Below are positions 45,587 to 54,501 of a DNA stretch of 64,000 nt, piece after piece. The DNA is from Candidatus Fermentibacterota bacterium (GTDB lineage: Bacteria; Fermentibacterota; Fermentibacteria; Fermentibacterales; Fermentibacteraceae). The number at the start of each line of letters is the position of its first letter. Within the stretch, counting starts at the first letter, position 1. The translations under genes were made by a program, and so were the position numbers. Below the pieces are notes generated by a model, which was not told where the DNA came from, did no database searches, and saw only the letters and a list, made by a program, of their open reading frames with translations. The stretch spans positions 26,042 to 90,041 of the forward strand of contig PDSZ01000044.1 of the NCBI GenBank assembly GCA_002748705.1, written 5' to 3'.

Positions 45587-47584
45587 GTGAGACATACTGT
45601 TGCCAACAGACTCTTTACTGCTGCAGCTGTTATTGCGGCAATTGCAGCGGCATCAGGTATACCTGACTCTGTAGAAGAAGGCTGGACAGCAGGGCTTGTT
45701 CTGTTTCTTTCTTCTGTATCTTCAGCGGTTGTGCTGCTTAAGAGAGACAGTACTCCTGAAGCGGGCACAGTCTTTTTCGTGATGGCTCTTGCTGTGGTTT
45801 CCATTCAGTTCTGGGGAGGCGCGGCAGGTCCTGCAGGTTTCATCTATCCGGTTCTCTTCCTCTGGGCACGAAGGGATTCCATAGCAGGTTCTGCTCTAGC
45901 GGCAGCTTCGGTTGCTTCTGTGGTAGAGTTCCTCGCTCCGCTTGGAGCAGCAGCAGGGGTTGCAGAAGGCGAATTCAGGGTTGTGGCAATACTTGATTCC
46001 ACAGGCAGTGCTCTTATTGCAGGAATGATACCTGTGGTTTCTCTCATACTGGTTGATCTGCTCAGGGAAGACAGAGCCGCTTACAGCCTTCGAACGACGC
46101 CTGAAAAGAAGCAGGAGTCAAAAACGCCTTCCTTTCCCGATGATGTTGCAAGAAGTCTGCTTCCCGTTATTGCTGCAACCACATCTGCCGGAGGGGTCTT
46201 CTTTTTTCGTAATGACGAACGGGGAGTCTTCACTCTGGACGAGTATGTTGCCGGCAAGCATGCAGTTGCCTCAAGGTACCTCGCCGGAGCTGATGATCCG
46301 GTGGTGGCAATCCTCAATAACTCTTCTTCTGATCTGATTCACACATCTGCGGATAAGCTGGCAGTTGCAGACTGTTCGGGACTTCCCTGGTACATCAGAG
46401 AGAGCGGATGTCCTTTTGTTACATTACTTGGATTCAGAAGAGAGGGCAGACTTCACGGCTTTTTTGTTGTGGATTTTGCTGCAGAAAAAGAGAGGGATGC
46501 GGCTTCTCAGATACTTGTAGACAGTGCTTTCCTTCTGGCGGTTGCATGGGAGAGAAGCCGTGAAACAGGTTCTTACGGTTTTCTGGAGATATGTGAACAG
46601 ATGTCTGCGGCTTCAGGTACAAGATCTGCTGTTCACAGGATTATCAGAACAGTTTTGCAAATCTATCCTGACACCACTGCCACAGTGGCCCTGATAGGCG
46701 AGGGGTCTGTACTTAGAATATTTGAATCCATAGGCCCTTGCGGTGAAGGAAGAGCCGGAAGGGAGTTCGGACTTTATGATGGTTTTGCCGGATTTGCTGT
46801 TAAGAAAAAGGAGCCTCTTCGCAGGCTGAGAATGGGTGCAGGGCAGAAAGCTTCAGGCACTTTCGGCGTGTCTGATTCGTCAGGCAGGCAGGCAGGTTCA
46901 TGCTGTGCCATTCCACTGCTTAACATGGGGACCGTTATCGGGGTGCTTACAGTTGAGAGCGAGAATGAGCAGTTCTTCGCCCCAGAAGATTTGTCTCTGT
47001 TTACAGCTTTTGCTACGGTTTTCAGCCTTGCAGTGAGCAGAAACGGACTGATGGAGAGACTTGATGCATTGAAGAAGAGTGACCGTATAACAGGGCTTCC
47101 CAGGCTTTCCCGGTTCCATGAAGGACTTGCAGATATGGTAAGAGAGGTTCAGAACAAGGCAGTATCAGTCACTGTTTTTGCAGTTGACATACATGATTTC
47201 AAAGGAATTAACAGAACCTGGGGATTTCAGGCAGGAGATTCTGTTCTGGAAGAAACAGCAGTACGAATACGGAAGGCTGTGGGAAGAGAAGCTCTGCTGG
47301 CAAGATCCGGCGCTGATGAATTTCTCGTATGCCTTCAAGGGGTAGACAGGGTTTCTGCTGAAGCATATGCCGCCCGTATACATGAAAAGTTTGATTCTCC
47401 GGTTTTTTTCCGCAGCAGGGAAATTGCTGTGAAAGTTACCATTGGAGGAGCAGTATCCCATGTTGACAGTATGATTCGCCGGCTCCCTGACATAGCTTCT
47501 GACATTTCAGAGAAGATATCCGAAAAACCTGAATTTTCACTGATTGACGAAGTAGGTCAGTTTTACAGTTTGGAGAAAGAATGA
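45587..47584 (+). CDS. Membrane-anchored GAF/GGDEF-domain protein
   Basis: The 665-residue protein begins with several transmembrane helices (residues ~8-160), then GAF-like regions (CCAIPLLNMGTVIGVLTVES) and a C-terminal GGDEF domain from ~495 (RITGLPRLSRFHEGL, TVFAVDIHDFKGINRTWG, ARSGADEFLVCL). The signature is GADEF in place of GGDEF, which often lowers or abolishes diguanylate cyclase activity. It may make cyclic di-GMP poorly or sense it. The GTG start has a strong AAGGAGG site. VanZ-like gene overlap (ATGA) suggests a two-gene operon, divergent from rho. Confidence 0.82.
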   Translation: MRHTVANRLFTAAAVIAAIAAASGIPDSVEEGWTAGLVLFLSSVSSAVVLLKRDSTPEAGTVFFVMALAVVSIQFWGGAAGPAGFIYPVLFLWARRDSIAGSALAAASVASVVEFLAPLGAAAGVAEGEFRVVAILDSTGSALIAGMIPVVSLILVDLLREDRAAYSLRTTPEKKQESKTPSFPDDVARSLLPVIAATTSAGGVFFFRNDERGVFTLDEYVAGKHAVASRYLAGADDPVVAILNNSSSDLIHTSADKLAVADCSGLPWYIRESGCPFVTLLGFRREGRLHGFFVVDFAAEKERDAASQILVDSAFLLAVAWERSRETGSYGFLEICEQMSAASGTRSAVHRIIRTVLQIYPDTTATVALIGEGSVLRIFESIGPCGEGRAGREFGLYDGFAGFAVKKKEPLRRLRMGAGQKASGTFGVSDSSGRQAGSCCAIPLLNMGTVIGVLTVESENEQFFAPEDLSLFTAFATVFSLAVSRNGLMERLDALKKSDRITGLPRLSRFHEGLADMVREVQNKAVSVTVFAVDIHDFKGINRTWGFQAGDSVLEETAVRIRKAVGREALLARSGADEFLVCLQGVDRVSAEAYAARIHEKFDSPVFFRSREIAVKVTIGGAVSHVDSMIRRLPDIASDISEKISEKPEFSLIDEVGQFYSLEKE

Positions 47585-47973
47585 AACAAATTCCCTGCAG
47601 GCTTTTTCTGCTGCTGGTAGTTCTGCTCATTCCCGCTCTCAGTCATCAACCTTCTCTTAAGCCTCCCTTTGAGCTTTTCCCCTTTCAGGATAAGATTTTT
47701 CACATGGCTGAGTTCGGTGGTCTGGCATTTGCCATGGTACTCAACAGAGAAGATTTGAAGAAAAGAATGAGAGTTCCTGCGATGCTCTCCTTCGGTTTTT
47801 TCTGGGGAGCCCTTGATGAGCTTCACCAGTCATTTGTTCCAGGAAGAGACTGCTCCGCAGGAGATTTTGCCGCAGACAGCATCGGCCTGATAATAGGAGT
47901 TTTCCTCTTTCTGCATCTGGCAGAAAGAATTGAGCTTCGCAGGCAGGCTAAGTCATCTGATAGCATTCTGTAG
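47581..47973 (+). CDS. VanZ-like membrane protein
   Basis: The 130-residue protein has three or four hydrophobic segments and the VanZ family signatures DKIFHMAEFGGLAFAM and GALDELHQSFVPGRDCSAGD. VanZ proteins affect teicoplanin resistance in some bacteria, but most homologues have unknown functions. The ATG overlaps the stop of the GGDEF gene. No glycopeptide-resistance genes are near. Confidence 0.82.
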   Translation: MKQIPCRLFLLLVVLLIPALSHQPSLKPPFELFPFQDKIFHMAEFGGLAFAMVLNREDLKKRMRVPAMLSFGFFWGALDELHQSFVPGRDCSAGDFAADSIGLIIGVFLFLHLAERIELRRQAKSSDSIL

Positions 47974-48054
47974 TATATTCCAGTGCACGCTGGTGGTATT
48001 CCGCACCTTGACAGAGCATTGCAAAGTTGGTTAGTAATAGCATTCTCAGTGTGT

Positions 48055-48083
48055 TTGAAAACAGGGTCATGATGTCGTTATAC
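48055..48083 (+). promoter_or_regulatory. Possible promoter of the lipoprotein/LysM pair
   Basis: TTGAAA (48055-48060) and TTATAC (48078-48083) have a 17-base spacing. The leader would be about 50 bases and includes GAGGAG just before the ATG at 48140. Confidence 0.45.
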
Positions 48084-48139
48084 ATGAGATTTCATGACAA
48101 ATTTAACTCAAATCGGAGTACCGAGAGGAGGAGTCGGAG

Positions 48140-48412
48140 ATGCTCAGAAAAAGAACTTCCATGTTCTTCCTTGCTCTCCTGGCCATGGTTCTGCTTGTTG
48201 CAGCCTGCGGTCCCAGCGAGGAACAGCTTCGCGCCAGGGACGAGGCTCGCGCAGCAGCACTGGCCGCAGAAGCCAGAGCAGTAAGTCTTGAAAACGAATT
48301 CGGCGAACTCAACGAAGAGATACCTGCCCTTGAAGCAGAGATCGCTGCACTTGAGATCGAAAAAGCAGAACTTCAGGCCGAGTACGAATCACTCGGCGGA
48401 ACCGGCAGATAG
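48140..48412 (+). CDS. Small coiled-coil lipoprotein
   Basis: The 90-residue protein has a lipoprotein signal with lipobox LLVAACGPS (cysteine ~23). The rest is a single helix with heptad-like leucines and alanines (LAAEARAVSLENEFGELNEE, LEAEIAALEIEKAELQAEY). It resembles Lpp-like outer-membrane lipoproteins in shape, but the lysine that links Lpp to peptidoglycan is missing, because it ends in GGTGR. A GAGGAG site precedes the ATG. It is followed within 16 bases by the LysM gene. Confidence 0.8.
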   Translation: MLRKRTSMFFLALLAMVLLVAACGPSEEQLRARDEARAAALAAEARAVSLENEFGELNEEIPALEAEIAALEIEKAELQAEYESLGGTGR

Positions 48413-48427
48413 GAAGGGGTAATACAC

Positions 48428-49096
48428 ATGCGTAACGCTATCATATTTGCGCTGGTCCTCTTCGCTTCTCTTGCAGTGGCAAAAACCTATACTGTTGGGG
48501 ATCTTCAGGAGTACAGCCGCGAGGACATCGAGGCAATGGGCGATAAGAACATTGAGCTTCAGATCGCTTACTGGGAATGGCAGAAGGCTGAAGCCGATGC
48601 TGTAGTTGATGAGTGGGAGGCAAAGGTGCTTCCTCTTCGCACTGAGCGCGATGAGCTTCTCTCTGTCAGAAATCAGCTTCAGAATGACATCAACTGGCTC
48701 CGCGGCGAGATTGAAAGAATCCGCAACAGCGGTGTGAACCACACCATCGTTGAGGGTGAGTCTCTCTGGACAATCGCCAGTTACCACTACTACTTCGGTG
48801 ACGGTTCTGAATGGCCCAGAATCTATGAGCGCAACAGTGCCCATATCAGTGATCCTAACATGATTTATGCCGGTGACACCATTATCGTTCCGGTCCCCAT
48901 GGCCAATACATACACAGTCGTCGAAGGCGATTTCCTTGGTAAGATTGCCGGATACGGTATCGTTTACAACAGCAGAGGCGAATGGCCCAGACTTTATGAA
49001 GCCAACCGCGGGCAGATCAGTGATCCCAACCTGATCTACCCCGGCCAGGTTCTTGACATTCCCCGTGGCGGTGCAGCCCGCGGCGGTCGTCAGTAA
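48428..49096 (+). CDS. Secreted coiled-coil protein with two LysM domains
   Basis: The 222-residue protein has a signal peptide (MRNAIIFALVLFASLAVAKT), a coiled-coil stretch (residues ~30-100, ELLSVRNQLQNDINWLRGEI), and two LysM domains (HTIVEGESLWTIASYHYYFG and YTVVEGDFLGKIAGYGIVYN), each ending in a DPN-IYxG motif. The lipoprotein at 48140 and this protein are probably one transcript, with a promoter and a strong terminator. Together they could tie the outer membrane to the peptidoglycan. The codon choice (CGC, GGC) looks strongly biased, which suggests high expression. Confidence 0.85.
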   Translation: MRNAIIFALVLFASLAVAKTYTVGDLQEYSREDIEAMGDKNIELQIAYWEWQKAEADAVVDEWEAKVLPLRTERDELLSVRNQLQNDINWLRGEIERIRNSGVNHTIVEGESLWTIASYHYYFGDGSEWPRIYERNSAHISDPNMIYAGDTIIVPVPMANTYTVVEGDFLGKIAGYGIVYNSRGEWPRLYEANRGQISDPNLIYPGQVLDIPRGGAARGGRQ

Positions 49097-49114
49097 AAGA
49101 TAGAACCTTTAAAA

Positions 49115-49143
49115 GAACTCCCCGTCAGAACGGCGGGGAGTTC
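49115..49143 (+). terminator. Terminator of the lipoprotein/LysM operon
   Basis: GAACTCCCCG and CGGGGAGTTC form a 10-bp stem with a 9-base loop, preceded by AAAA and followed by TTTATAT. Confidence 0.8.
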
Positions 49144-49160
49144 TTTATATTTACCACACT

Positions 49161-50099
49161 ATGAAGAAACCTGAGAACAGAAGAGTTCCCCTTACATCTG
49201 AAGATGCCCGTATTCTCCTTGGAGCAGGCGATTCCAATCTCAGGGAGATATGCAGGGTGTTGGGAGTAGCAGCAGTCTACCGAGGAGGTAATCTTATCTT
49301 CACCGGCGAAAGAGGGGCTCTGGACAGAGCGCAGGCAGTTACAGAACGACTTGTGGCCCAGATAAGAGCAGCCGGAAATATATCAGCTTCCGCTCTGGCA
49401 AAAGCTCTTGAGTTTCCGGAACTCAGGAGTGAAGGTCTGGTATGTTCTGTTCCAGGACGGGCAGGGCGAATCATTCCCCGTACTCCAGGTCAGGAAGCTT
49501 ACATGAAGTCTATGCTTCACAATGAACTGGTATTCTCCATTGGCCCTGCCGGCACAGGCAAAACCTTTTTGGCAGTGGCTGAAGCAGTTTCAGCTCTGAG
49601 GGACAACAGGGTGGAGAGAATCATTCTTACAAGGCCGGCAGTTGAGGCTGGAGAGAATCTGGGATTTCTTCCAGGAGACCTTCAACAAAAGATAGATCCG
49701 TATCTCAGGCCCATATTCGATGCTCTCAACGATACGCTTACTCCTTCAAGGGTTCAGAAGTATATGGAGAGCAGAATCATAGAGGTGGCTCCGCTTGCAT
49801 ATATGCGTGGAAGAACCCTCAATAATGCTTTTGTTATACTGGATGAGGCGCAGAACACCACACTGACCCAGCTGAAGATGTTCCTTACCAGAATGGGTTA
49901 CGGATCAAGACTTGTTGTTACCGGTGATGTTACCCAGATCGACCTTCGCCCCAGAGAAAAATCAGGGCTTGTCCAGATAGCGGGAATACTGAGAAATGTG
50001 AGCGGTATAGGTTTTGTTTATCTGGAAAGGGAGGATGTGGTAAGACATCCACTGGTCCAGCGGATAATCAAGGCGTTTTCCAGAGAGGATAACCGGTGA
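49161..50099 (+). CDS. ybeZ: PhoH-like ATPase (YbeZ)
   Basis: The 312-residue protein has a KH-like N-terminal part and a PhoH nucleotide-binding domain with Walker A GPAGTGKT (128-135), TRPAVEAGENLGFLPGDL, Walker B FVILDEAQNTT and VTGDVTQIDL. It is grouped with ybeY and the 7TM-HD gene in many bacteria, where it is thought to act with YbeY in RNA metabolism. It starts about 15 bases after the preceding terminator, and its end overlaps the next gene by four bases. Confidence 0.9.
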   Translation: MKKPENRRVPLTSEDARILLGAGDSNLREICRVLGVAAVYRGGNLIFTGERGALDRAQAVTERLVAQIRAAGNISASALAKALEFPELRSEGLVCSVPGRAGRIIPRTPGQEAYMKSMLHNELVFSIGPAGTGKTFLAVAEAVSALRDNRVERIILTRPAVEAGENLGFLPGDLQQKIDPYLRPIFDALNDTLTPSRVQKYMESRIIEVAPLAYMRGRTLNNAFVILDEAQNTTLTQLKMFLTRMGYGSRLVVTGDVTQIDLRPREKSGLVQIAGILRNVSGIGFVYLEREDVVRHPLVQRIIKAFSREDNR

Positions 50100-52141
50100 G
50101 AAAGAGGATTATCAACAGACAACCTGTTATTGTGCTTTCTGTGTTTCTCTGCCTGCTGATATTGTTCGGTCTTTATACAGGTTTTAATTCCAGAGGCTCC
50201 CTTTACGACAGAATGATAATAATAGGAGAACCTGTGCCGGAAGGTATAGTAGCAGTCCACGACTTTGATGTGCCGGTAACTCAGTCTGAAAGAGATGCTT
50301 ATGCAGATTCAACAGAGCAATCTACGCCGGTATTTCTCAGAAGAAATGAAAGCATTTCAGGTGATGTTTCAGATGAGATAGAAGAGATAGTATTTGTTGC
50401 CACAGGCTCTTCTACAATGGCAGAATACTTCGGAGAAAGGGCCAGAACTTTTTACGAAACTGGCCTTGTGGATATTGATGCGCTTCGCCTGGCCTATTCA
50501 GGCAGCAGGGCTGTACTTATTGGTAAGCCTGAGGAGAATATTTCCGAGCTTTTTACTGTTCAGGAAGCCCGTGAGGGAATGAGGCTTGATCTGCAGAGGA
50601 GAGGTTTCCCTGAAGAGAAAATTCCTCAAATAACAGAACTGATTGTTGCCAACCTGTCCATTGATTCTGCCGCAAGGGACAGCGCTCTTGCAGCATCCCT
50701 CGCAGGGATGCCTGAAACAATGAAATCATTCAGCACCGGAGATATAATACTGCCTGCCGGAGGGCTTTTTACCGAGGAGATAAGACGATACAGGGAAGCA
50801 ATGCTGGCTGATCCATCCGGCAGCAGGAATATCGTGGCACATAATCTTGCAAAGACAGGGCTTTCGGCACTTCTAATCGGCCTTAGCTTTGTTTTTCTCT
50901 TATCCGGCCCTGTTCGTCTTCTTTCAACTGTATCAGAGGTTCTACTGCTTTTCTCTGCATGGACGGTGACTCTGGTTCTTACAGCGCTTCTTACCAGATC
51001 CGGTATTCAGGAGACATCTGTTTTCACCTTTACCATGCTTGGAGCAAGCATTACCTCTGTATTCTTTGACAGCAGGGCAAAATCCGGATTTCCAGGTTGT
51101 TCCTGGTTCCTGGCAGCAATGGCATCCTCTATTTTTGCCCTCCATTCTCCCCATCCCATGTCCACCTTCTTCCTTGCATTTATTCCTTCATGTGCTGTTT
51201 CCTTTTTCATGATGGATCTGAGTGATACAGGGGTTTTCAAGGCTCTTGTTTCCGGAATGCTCTCTTCGTTTATTGTGTTTGGTCTTCTTGTGCTGGGCGG
51301 CAGTGCCGGAAGCAGTGATTTGTCCCCTGCTGTATGGCTTCTTCTGTGCGGTATTCCTCTGGTGGTCACCGGCATGGTGAGAATTCTTGTTCATCCGCTT
51401 GAATTGCTTTTCAGAGTTGTATCTCCTCTTACTTACAGCAGGCTTGAACGTGATACCCATCCGCTGAGAGAAGAGCTTCGTACAAACGCAGCCGGAACCT
51501 ATGAGCATTCCCTTAATGTTGCCACTCTGGCAGGTAAAGCGGCGGAGATGCTGGGGCTTGATGCAAGGCTTTCAGCTCTGGGAGGCATATACCATGACAT
51601 AGGCAAGCTTGAAGCTCCTGGAATGTTCATTGAGAACATGAAGGATACCAAAGAGAACAACCCCCATGACAGAATGTCTCCTTTGAAGAGTGCTGAAATA
51701 ATAATGGCACATGTTTACGATGGAGTTAAGCTGGCAAAGAAGTATCACCTGCCTCTGGATCTCAGGGATATAATAGAGCAGCACCACGGAGATTCCAGCG
51801 TAGGGTTTTTCCTTGAGAAGGCGAGAAGAGAACTTCCTCCAGGAGGAACCCTTGACGAGAGTCTGTTCCATTACCAGTGTCCCAGACCCCGGTCTCCTGA
51901 GGCTGCTCTGGTCTTGCTTGCCGATTCAGCATCTTCCGCGGTAAAAGGTCTCGGACCTGACGCAAGCCCGGAACTGAAAGCTGAAACAGTGGTCAGAATA
52001 ATCAGAGAAAATGCTGAAGAGGGTCAGCTTGACCAGTGCCACTTTACTCCATCAATGCAGAAAAAAGTGGCTCATATGTTTATTGATTCTCTTGGTGCAA
52101 TTAATCACGAAAGGGTAAAAAACTATCCTCATGGAAAGTGA
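50096..52141 (+). CDS. PgpH-like 7TM-HD cyclic-di-AMP phosphodiesterase
   Basis: The 681-residue protein has an N-terminal anchor, an extracytoplasmic 7TMR-HDED domain (~40-250), seven hydrophobic helices (~255-430) and a cytoplasmic HD domain with HSLNVATLAG, IYHDIGKLE (HD pair at residues 500-501), NPHDRMSPLKSAEI and IIEQHHGDSS. These residues match the PgpH family that hydrolyses c-di-AMP. The GTG start overlaps the ybeZ stop (GTGA). The product may couple turgor or wall signals to c-di-AMP, but no diadenylate cyclase is in the window. Confidence 0.87.
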   Translation: MRKRIINRQPVIVLSVFLCLLILFGLYTGFNSRGSLYDRMIIIGEPVPEGIVAVHDFDVPVTQSERDAYADSTEQSTPVFLRRNESISGDVSDEIEEIVFVATGSSTMAEYFGERARTFYETGLVDIDALRLAYSGSRAVLIGKPEENISELFTVQEAREGMRLDLQRRGFPEEKIPQITELIVANLSIDSAARDSALAASLAGMPETMKSFSTGDIILPAGGLFTEEIRRYREAMLADPSGSRNIVAHNLAKTGLSALLIGLSFVFLLSGPVRLLSTVSEVLLLFSAWTVTLVLTALLTRSGIQETSVFTFTMLGASITSVFFDSRAKSGFPGCSWFLAAMASSIFALHSPHPMSTFFLAFIPSCAVSFFMMDLSDTGVFKALVSGMLSSFIVFGLLVLGGSAGSSDLSPAVWLLLCGIPLVVTGMVRILVHPLELLFRVVSPLTYSRLERDTHPLREELRTNAAGTYEHSLNVATLAGKAAEMLGLDARLSALGGIYHDIGKLEAPGMFIENMKDTKENNPHDRMSPLKSAEIIMAHVYDGVKLAKKYHLPLDLRDIIEQHHGDSSVGFFLEKARRELPPGGTLDESLFHYQCPRPRSPEAALVLLADSASSAVKGLGPDASPELKAETVVRIIRENAEEGQLDQCHFTPSMQKKVAHMFIDSLGAINHERVKNYPHGK

Positions 52142-52559
52142 TAAACCTCCTCACGGATCTTCAGACCCCTCTGTTGAGTTTGTTCTTGACCGGCCAGCTT
52201 CTGAACTGAAAAATCTTGAATTGATCGTGCAGGAAATGATCAAAGGCGCAGTAGAGTTCATCATCTGTGACCCCGGCATCATGAAGGTTCTCAATTCCAG
52301 GTGGCGTAAGATCAACCGTCCTACCGACGTGCTTACATTTGATCTTTCTTCCGATGAAGACCGGTACCCTGCCGGTGTGGTCTATGTTGATGGCCGAATG
52401 GCTCCTCCTCTCACAGAGGTTCTGGAGAGGGTTTTTCACGGTTACCTTCATCTCTGCGGTTGGACCCATGACACAGAGAAGGACGCGGAAGAAATGAATG
52501 CCAGAACACAGGCACTGGTCAGGGAAGCTGTTGAAATCACAGAGAAGGAGTATTCATGA
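52131..52559 (+). CDS. ybeY: Endoribonuclease YbeY
   Basis: YbeY matures 16S rRNA and takes part in ribosome quality control. The 142-residue protein has NRPTDVLTFDL and the zinc motif FHGYLHLCGWTHDTEKDAEEM (H103, H107, H113). The metal motif is the standard H-x3-H-x5-H. It starts within the last codons of the HD gene and ends by overlapping the next start. The stretch between the TDVLTF and zinc motifs is a little shorter than in E. coli. Confidence 0.9.
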   Translation: MESDKPPHGSSDPSVEFVLDRPASELKNLELIVQEMIKGAVEFIICDPGIMKVLNSRWRKINRPTDVLTFDLSSDEDRYPAGVVYVDGRMAPPLTEVLERVFHGYLHLCGWTHDTEKDAEEMNARTQALVREAVEITEKEYS

Positions 52560-53749
52560 CAGGGCTTATTCTCTTTATTCTGGGAACTGTTCTCACCGGT
52601 TTTGCCAACGGTTCCAGAGCAGCTCTTCCTGCCCTTGTGGTGAAGAAGGGCCGTGACCCTTCTGAACGGCGCAGGGAAGCTGCCATGATGTTGAGGGTGA
52701 TCTGGCTAGGTCGGGTTACAGGTCTTGTGGCCATCGGAGCCGGAGCGGTCCTTGCGTGGACTATTCCAGGAGTTTCTTATACTGTTTCCGCCTTGGTTCT
52801 CATAGTGACATCACTTGGAATTTCCGAGCTTCTCATACCCTTCCACTCCCAGCGGCTTTCCGAAGAGGCTTCAGAGAAAACTTTCCGTTTTCCCATAGCT
52901 GTTCTGTCCATACTTTTCAGACTTCCTGCGAGGATTCTTCTCGGAAGTCAAGAAAAGGATGCAGACGACTGGACCAGCCCTCCTCCTGATACACTGTGGC
53001 TGGAGCAGCGGCGGGAAAAGGGAGACAAAGAAGAGCTGGAAAAAGAACAGGAACTGGTTGACTCAATTCTTGACTTCTCTGACAAGATTGTTCGTGAGGT
53101 TATGGTCCCCCGTATAGATGTGGACAGCATAGAACTTTCCGATGATCTTGACACAATAGTTGCTGAGGTCAAAAAGGCAGGCAGAAGCAGAATTCCCGTA
53201 TACAGAAAGATTATAGATGACATAGCAGGTGTTCTCTATGCAAAGGACCTTCTTGGTATTGAGTCTGGAGGTGAACATGGTTTTCACCTTGAGGATGTTC
53301 TCAGGGAAGCCTACTTTGTTCCGGAGTTCAAGAGGATTGATGAACTTTTTGCAGAGTTTCAGACCAAGCGTATCCATATGGCTATAGTGGTTGATGAGTA
53401 CGGAGGAACTGCAGGAATAGTCACCATGGAAGATATAGTTGAAGAGGTATTCGGAGAGATAAGGGACGAGTTTGATTCAGAGCAGCCTATGGTGAGAAGC
53501 ATAGGAAACGGAGCATTTCGGGTGGATGCAAGGCTTCCTGTTGACGATCTCAACGACCTTCTGGTAACCGATTTCGAAGAAGATGAGGATTTCGAATCAG
53601 TAGGAGGTCTTGTATACCACACACTGGGTCGTATTCCTGAGCCTGGTGACTCTACTGTTATAGGTAAGTGGAAGTTTACCGTTGAGAAAGTAAGCGGACA
53701 GCGAATAGTCTTTGTGAGGATATCCCCGCAACCTGGAGCAACCGGTTGA
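52556..53749 (+). CDS. CNNM/CorB-like protein with CBS pair and CorC domain
   Basis: The 397-residue protein has N-terminal hydrophobic helices (residues 1-110, shorter than a full DUF21), a CBS pair (REVMVPRIDVDSIELSDDLD, HMAIVVDEYGGTAGIVTMED) and a C-terminal CorC/HlyC domain (FRVDARLPVDDLNDLL, SVGGLVYHTLGRIPEPGD). Such proteins are linked to magnesium/cobalt export and often follow ybeY. ATGA overlaps the ybeY stop and TTGA starts recO. Confidence 0.87.
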   Translation: MTGLILFILGTVLTGFANGSRAALPALVVKKGRDPSERRREAAMMLRVIWLGRVTGLVAIGAGAVLAWTIPGVSYTVSALVLIVTSLGISELLIPFHSQRLSEEASEKTFRFPIAVLSILFRLPARILLGSQEKDADDWTSPPPDTLWLEQRREKGDKEELEKEQELVDSILDFSDKIVREVMVPRIDVDSIELSDDLDTIVAEVKKAGRSRIPVYRKIIDDIAGVLYAKDLLGIESGGEHGFHLEDVLREAYFVPEFKRIDELFAEFQTKRIHMAIVVDEYGGTAGIVTMEDIVEEVFGEIRDEFDSEQPMVRSIGNGAFRVDARLPVDDLNDLLVTDFEEDEDFESVGGLVYHTLGRIPEPGDSTVIGKWKFTVEKVSGQRIVFVRISPQPGATG

Positions 53750-54501
53750 GGTTTTCCACTCCGGCATTCGTTCTGAGACGGGTGAGATGGAGCGAGTCTT
53801 CCCTGATTCTTACACTGTATTCAATGGATTTCGGAAGAGTTGCCGCAATGGCCAGAGGAGCGCTGAGACCGGGGAACAAGTTTCTGGGCAGGCTGGAGTT
53901 GTTCAGCCATTCTGATGTGAGCCTTTCCAGACGGGAAGGCCGTGAACTGGATACCATGACGGAAGCTTCGGTTATTTCCCACAACAGTGGTTTAAGGAAG
54001 GATTTCAGATCATTTTCAGGAGCTGCCCTCTTTACCGACTGGCTGCTTGGAGTGGTGAGTCACAGCAACGAACCCTCCGGACCTGTCTATCACCTTACAG
54101 GAAGCGTATACAACCTTCTTGAAGAAGGAGCCAGTCCATGGCCGGTTGTATGCGGAGGAGCAGCACAGCTTCTGCTTCTTGCAGGACACGGTTATTCAGC
54201 GGACGCCTGCGTTTCCTGCGGCTGTTCTCCAGGGGAGAATCCCAGATGGTCCCATACTGTCGGCGGAGTGCTCTGCGAAAACTGTCCGGGAACAGGCATC
54301 AGGGTAAAGAGCGGAATACTCAGCTTTCTTGCACTGGCACTCCGTTCGAATCTGGAAAACCTGACACGGGTCAGGCTTTGGCCAGGTGGTTATATTCAGT
54401 GCCATTCGCTGCTTAAAGAATATGCACAGGTGCATCTGGAGCAACGGCTTCGTTTGAAGTCGGAAAAAGTTATGAAGGAGATGGCACATGCAGGCCACTG
54501 A
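53746..54501 (+). CDS. recO: DNA repair protein RecO
   Basis: RecO loads RecA onto SSB-coated DNA. The 251-residue protein has an N-terminal OB fold (AFVLRRVRWSESSLILTLYS, GRVAAMARGALRPGNKFLGR) and a C-terminal zinc-binding domain (ACVSCGCSP, VLCENCPG). It begins at TTG with GGAG upstream, overlapping the previous stop. It is part of the ybeZ-to-valS run; the next gene overlaps its end by 14 bases. Confidence 0.85.
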   Translation: MRFSTPAFVLRRVRWSESSLILTLYSMDFGRVAAMARGALRPGNKFLGRLELFSHSDVSLSRREGRELDTMTEASVISHNSGLRKDFRSFSGAALFTDWLLGVVSHSNEPSGPVYHLTGSVYNLLEEGASPWPVVCGGAAQLLLLAGHGYSADACVSCGCSPGENPRWSHTVGGVLCENCPGTGIRVKSGILSFLALALRSNLENLTRVRLWPGGYIQCHSLLKEYAQVHLEQRLRLKSEKVMKEMAHAGH

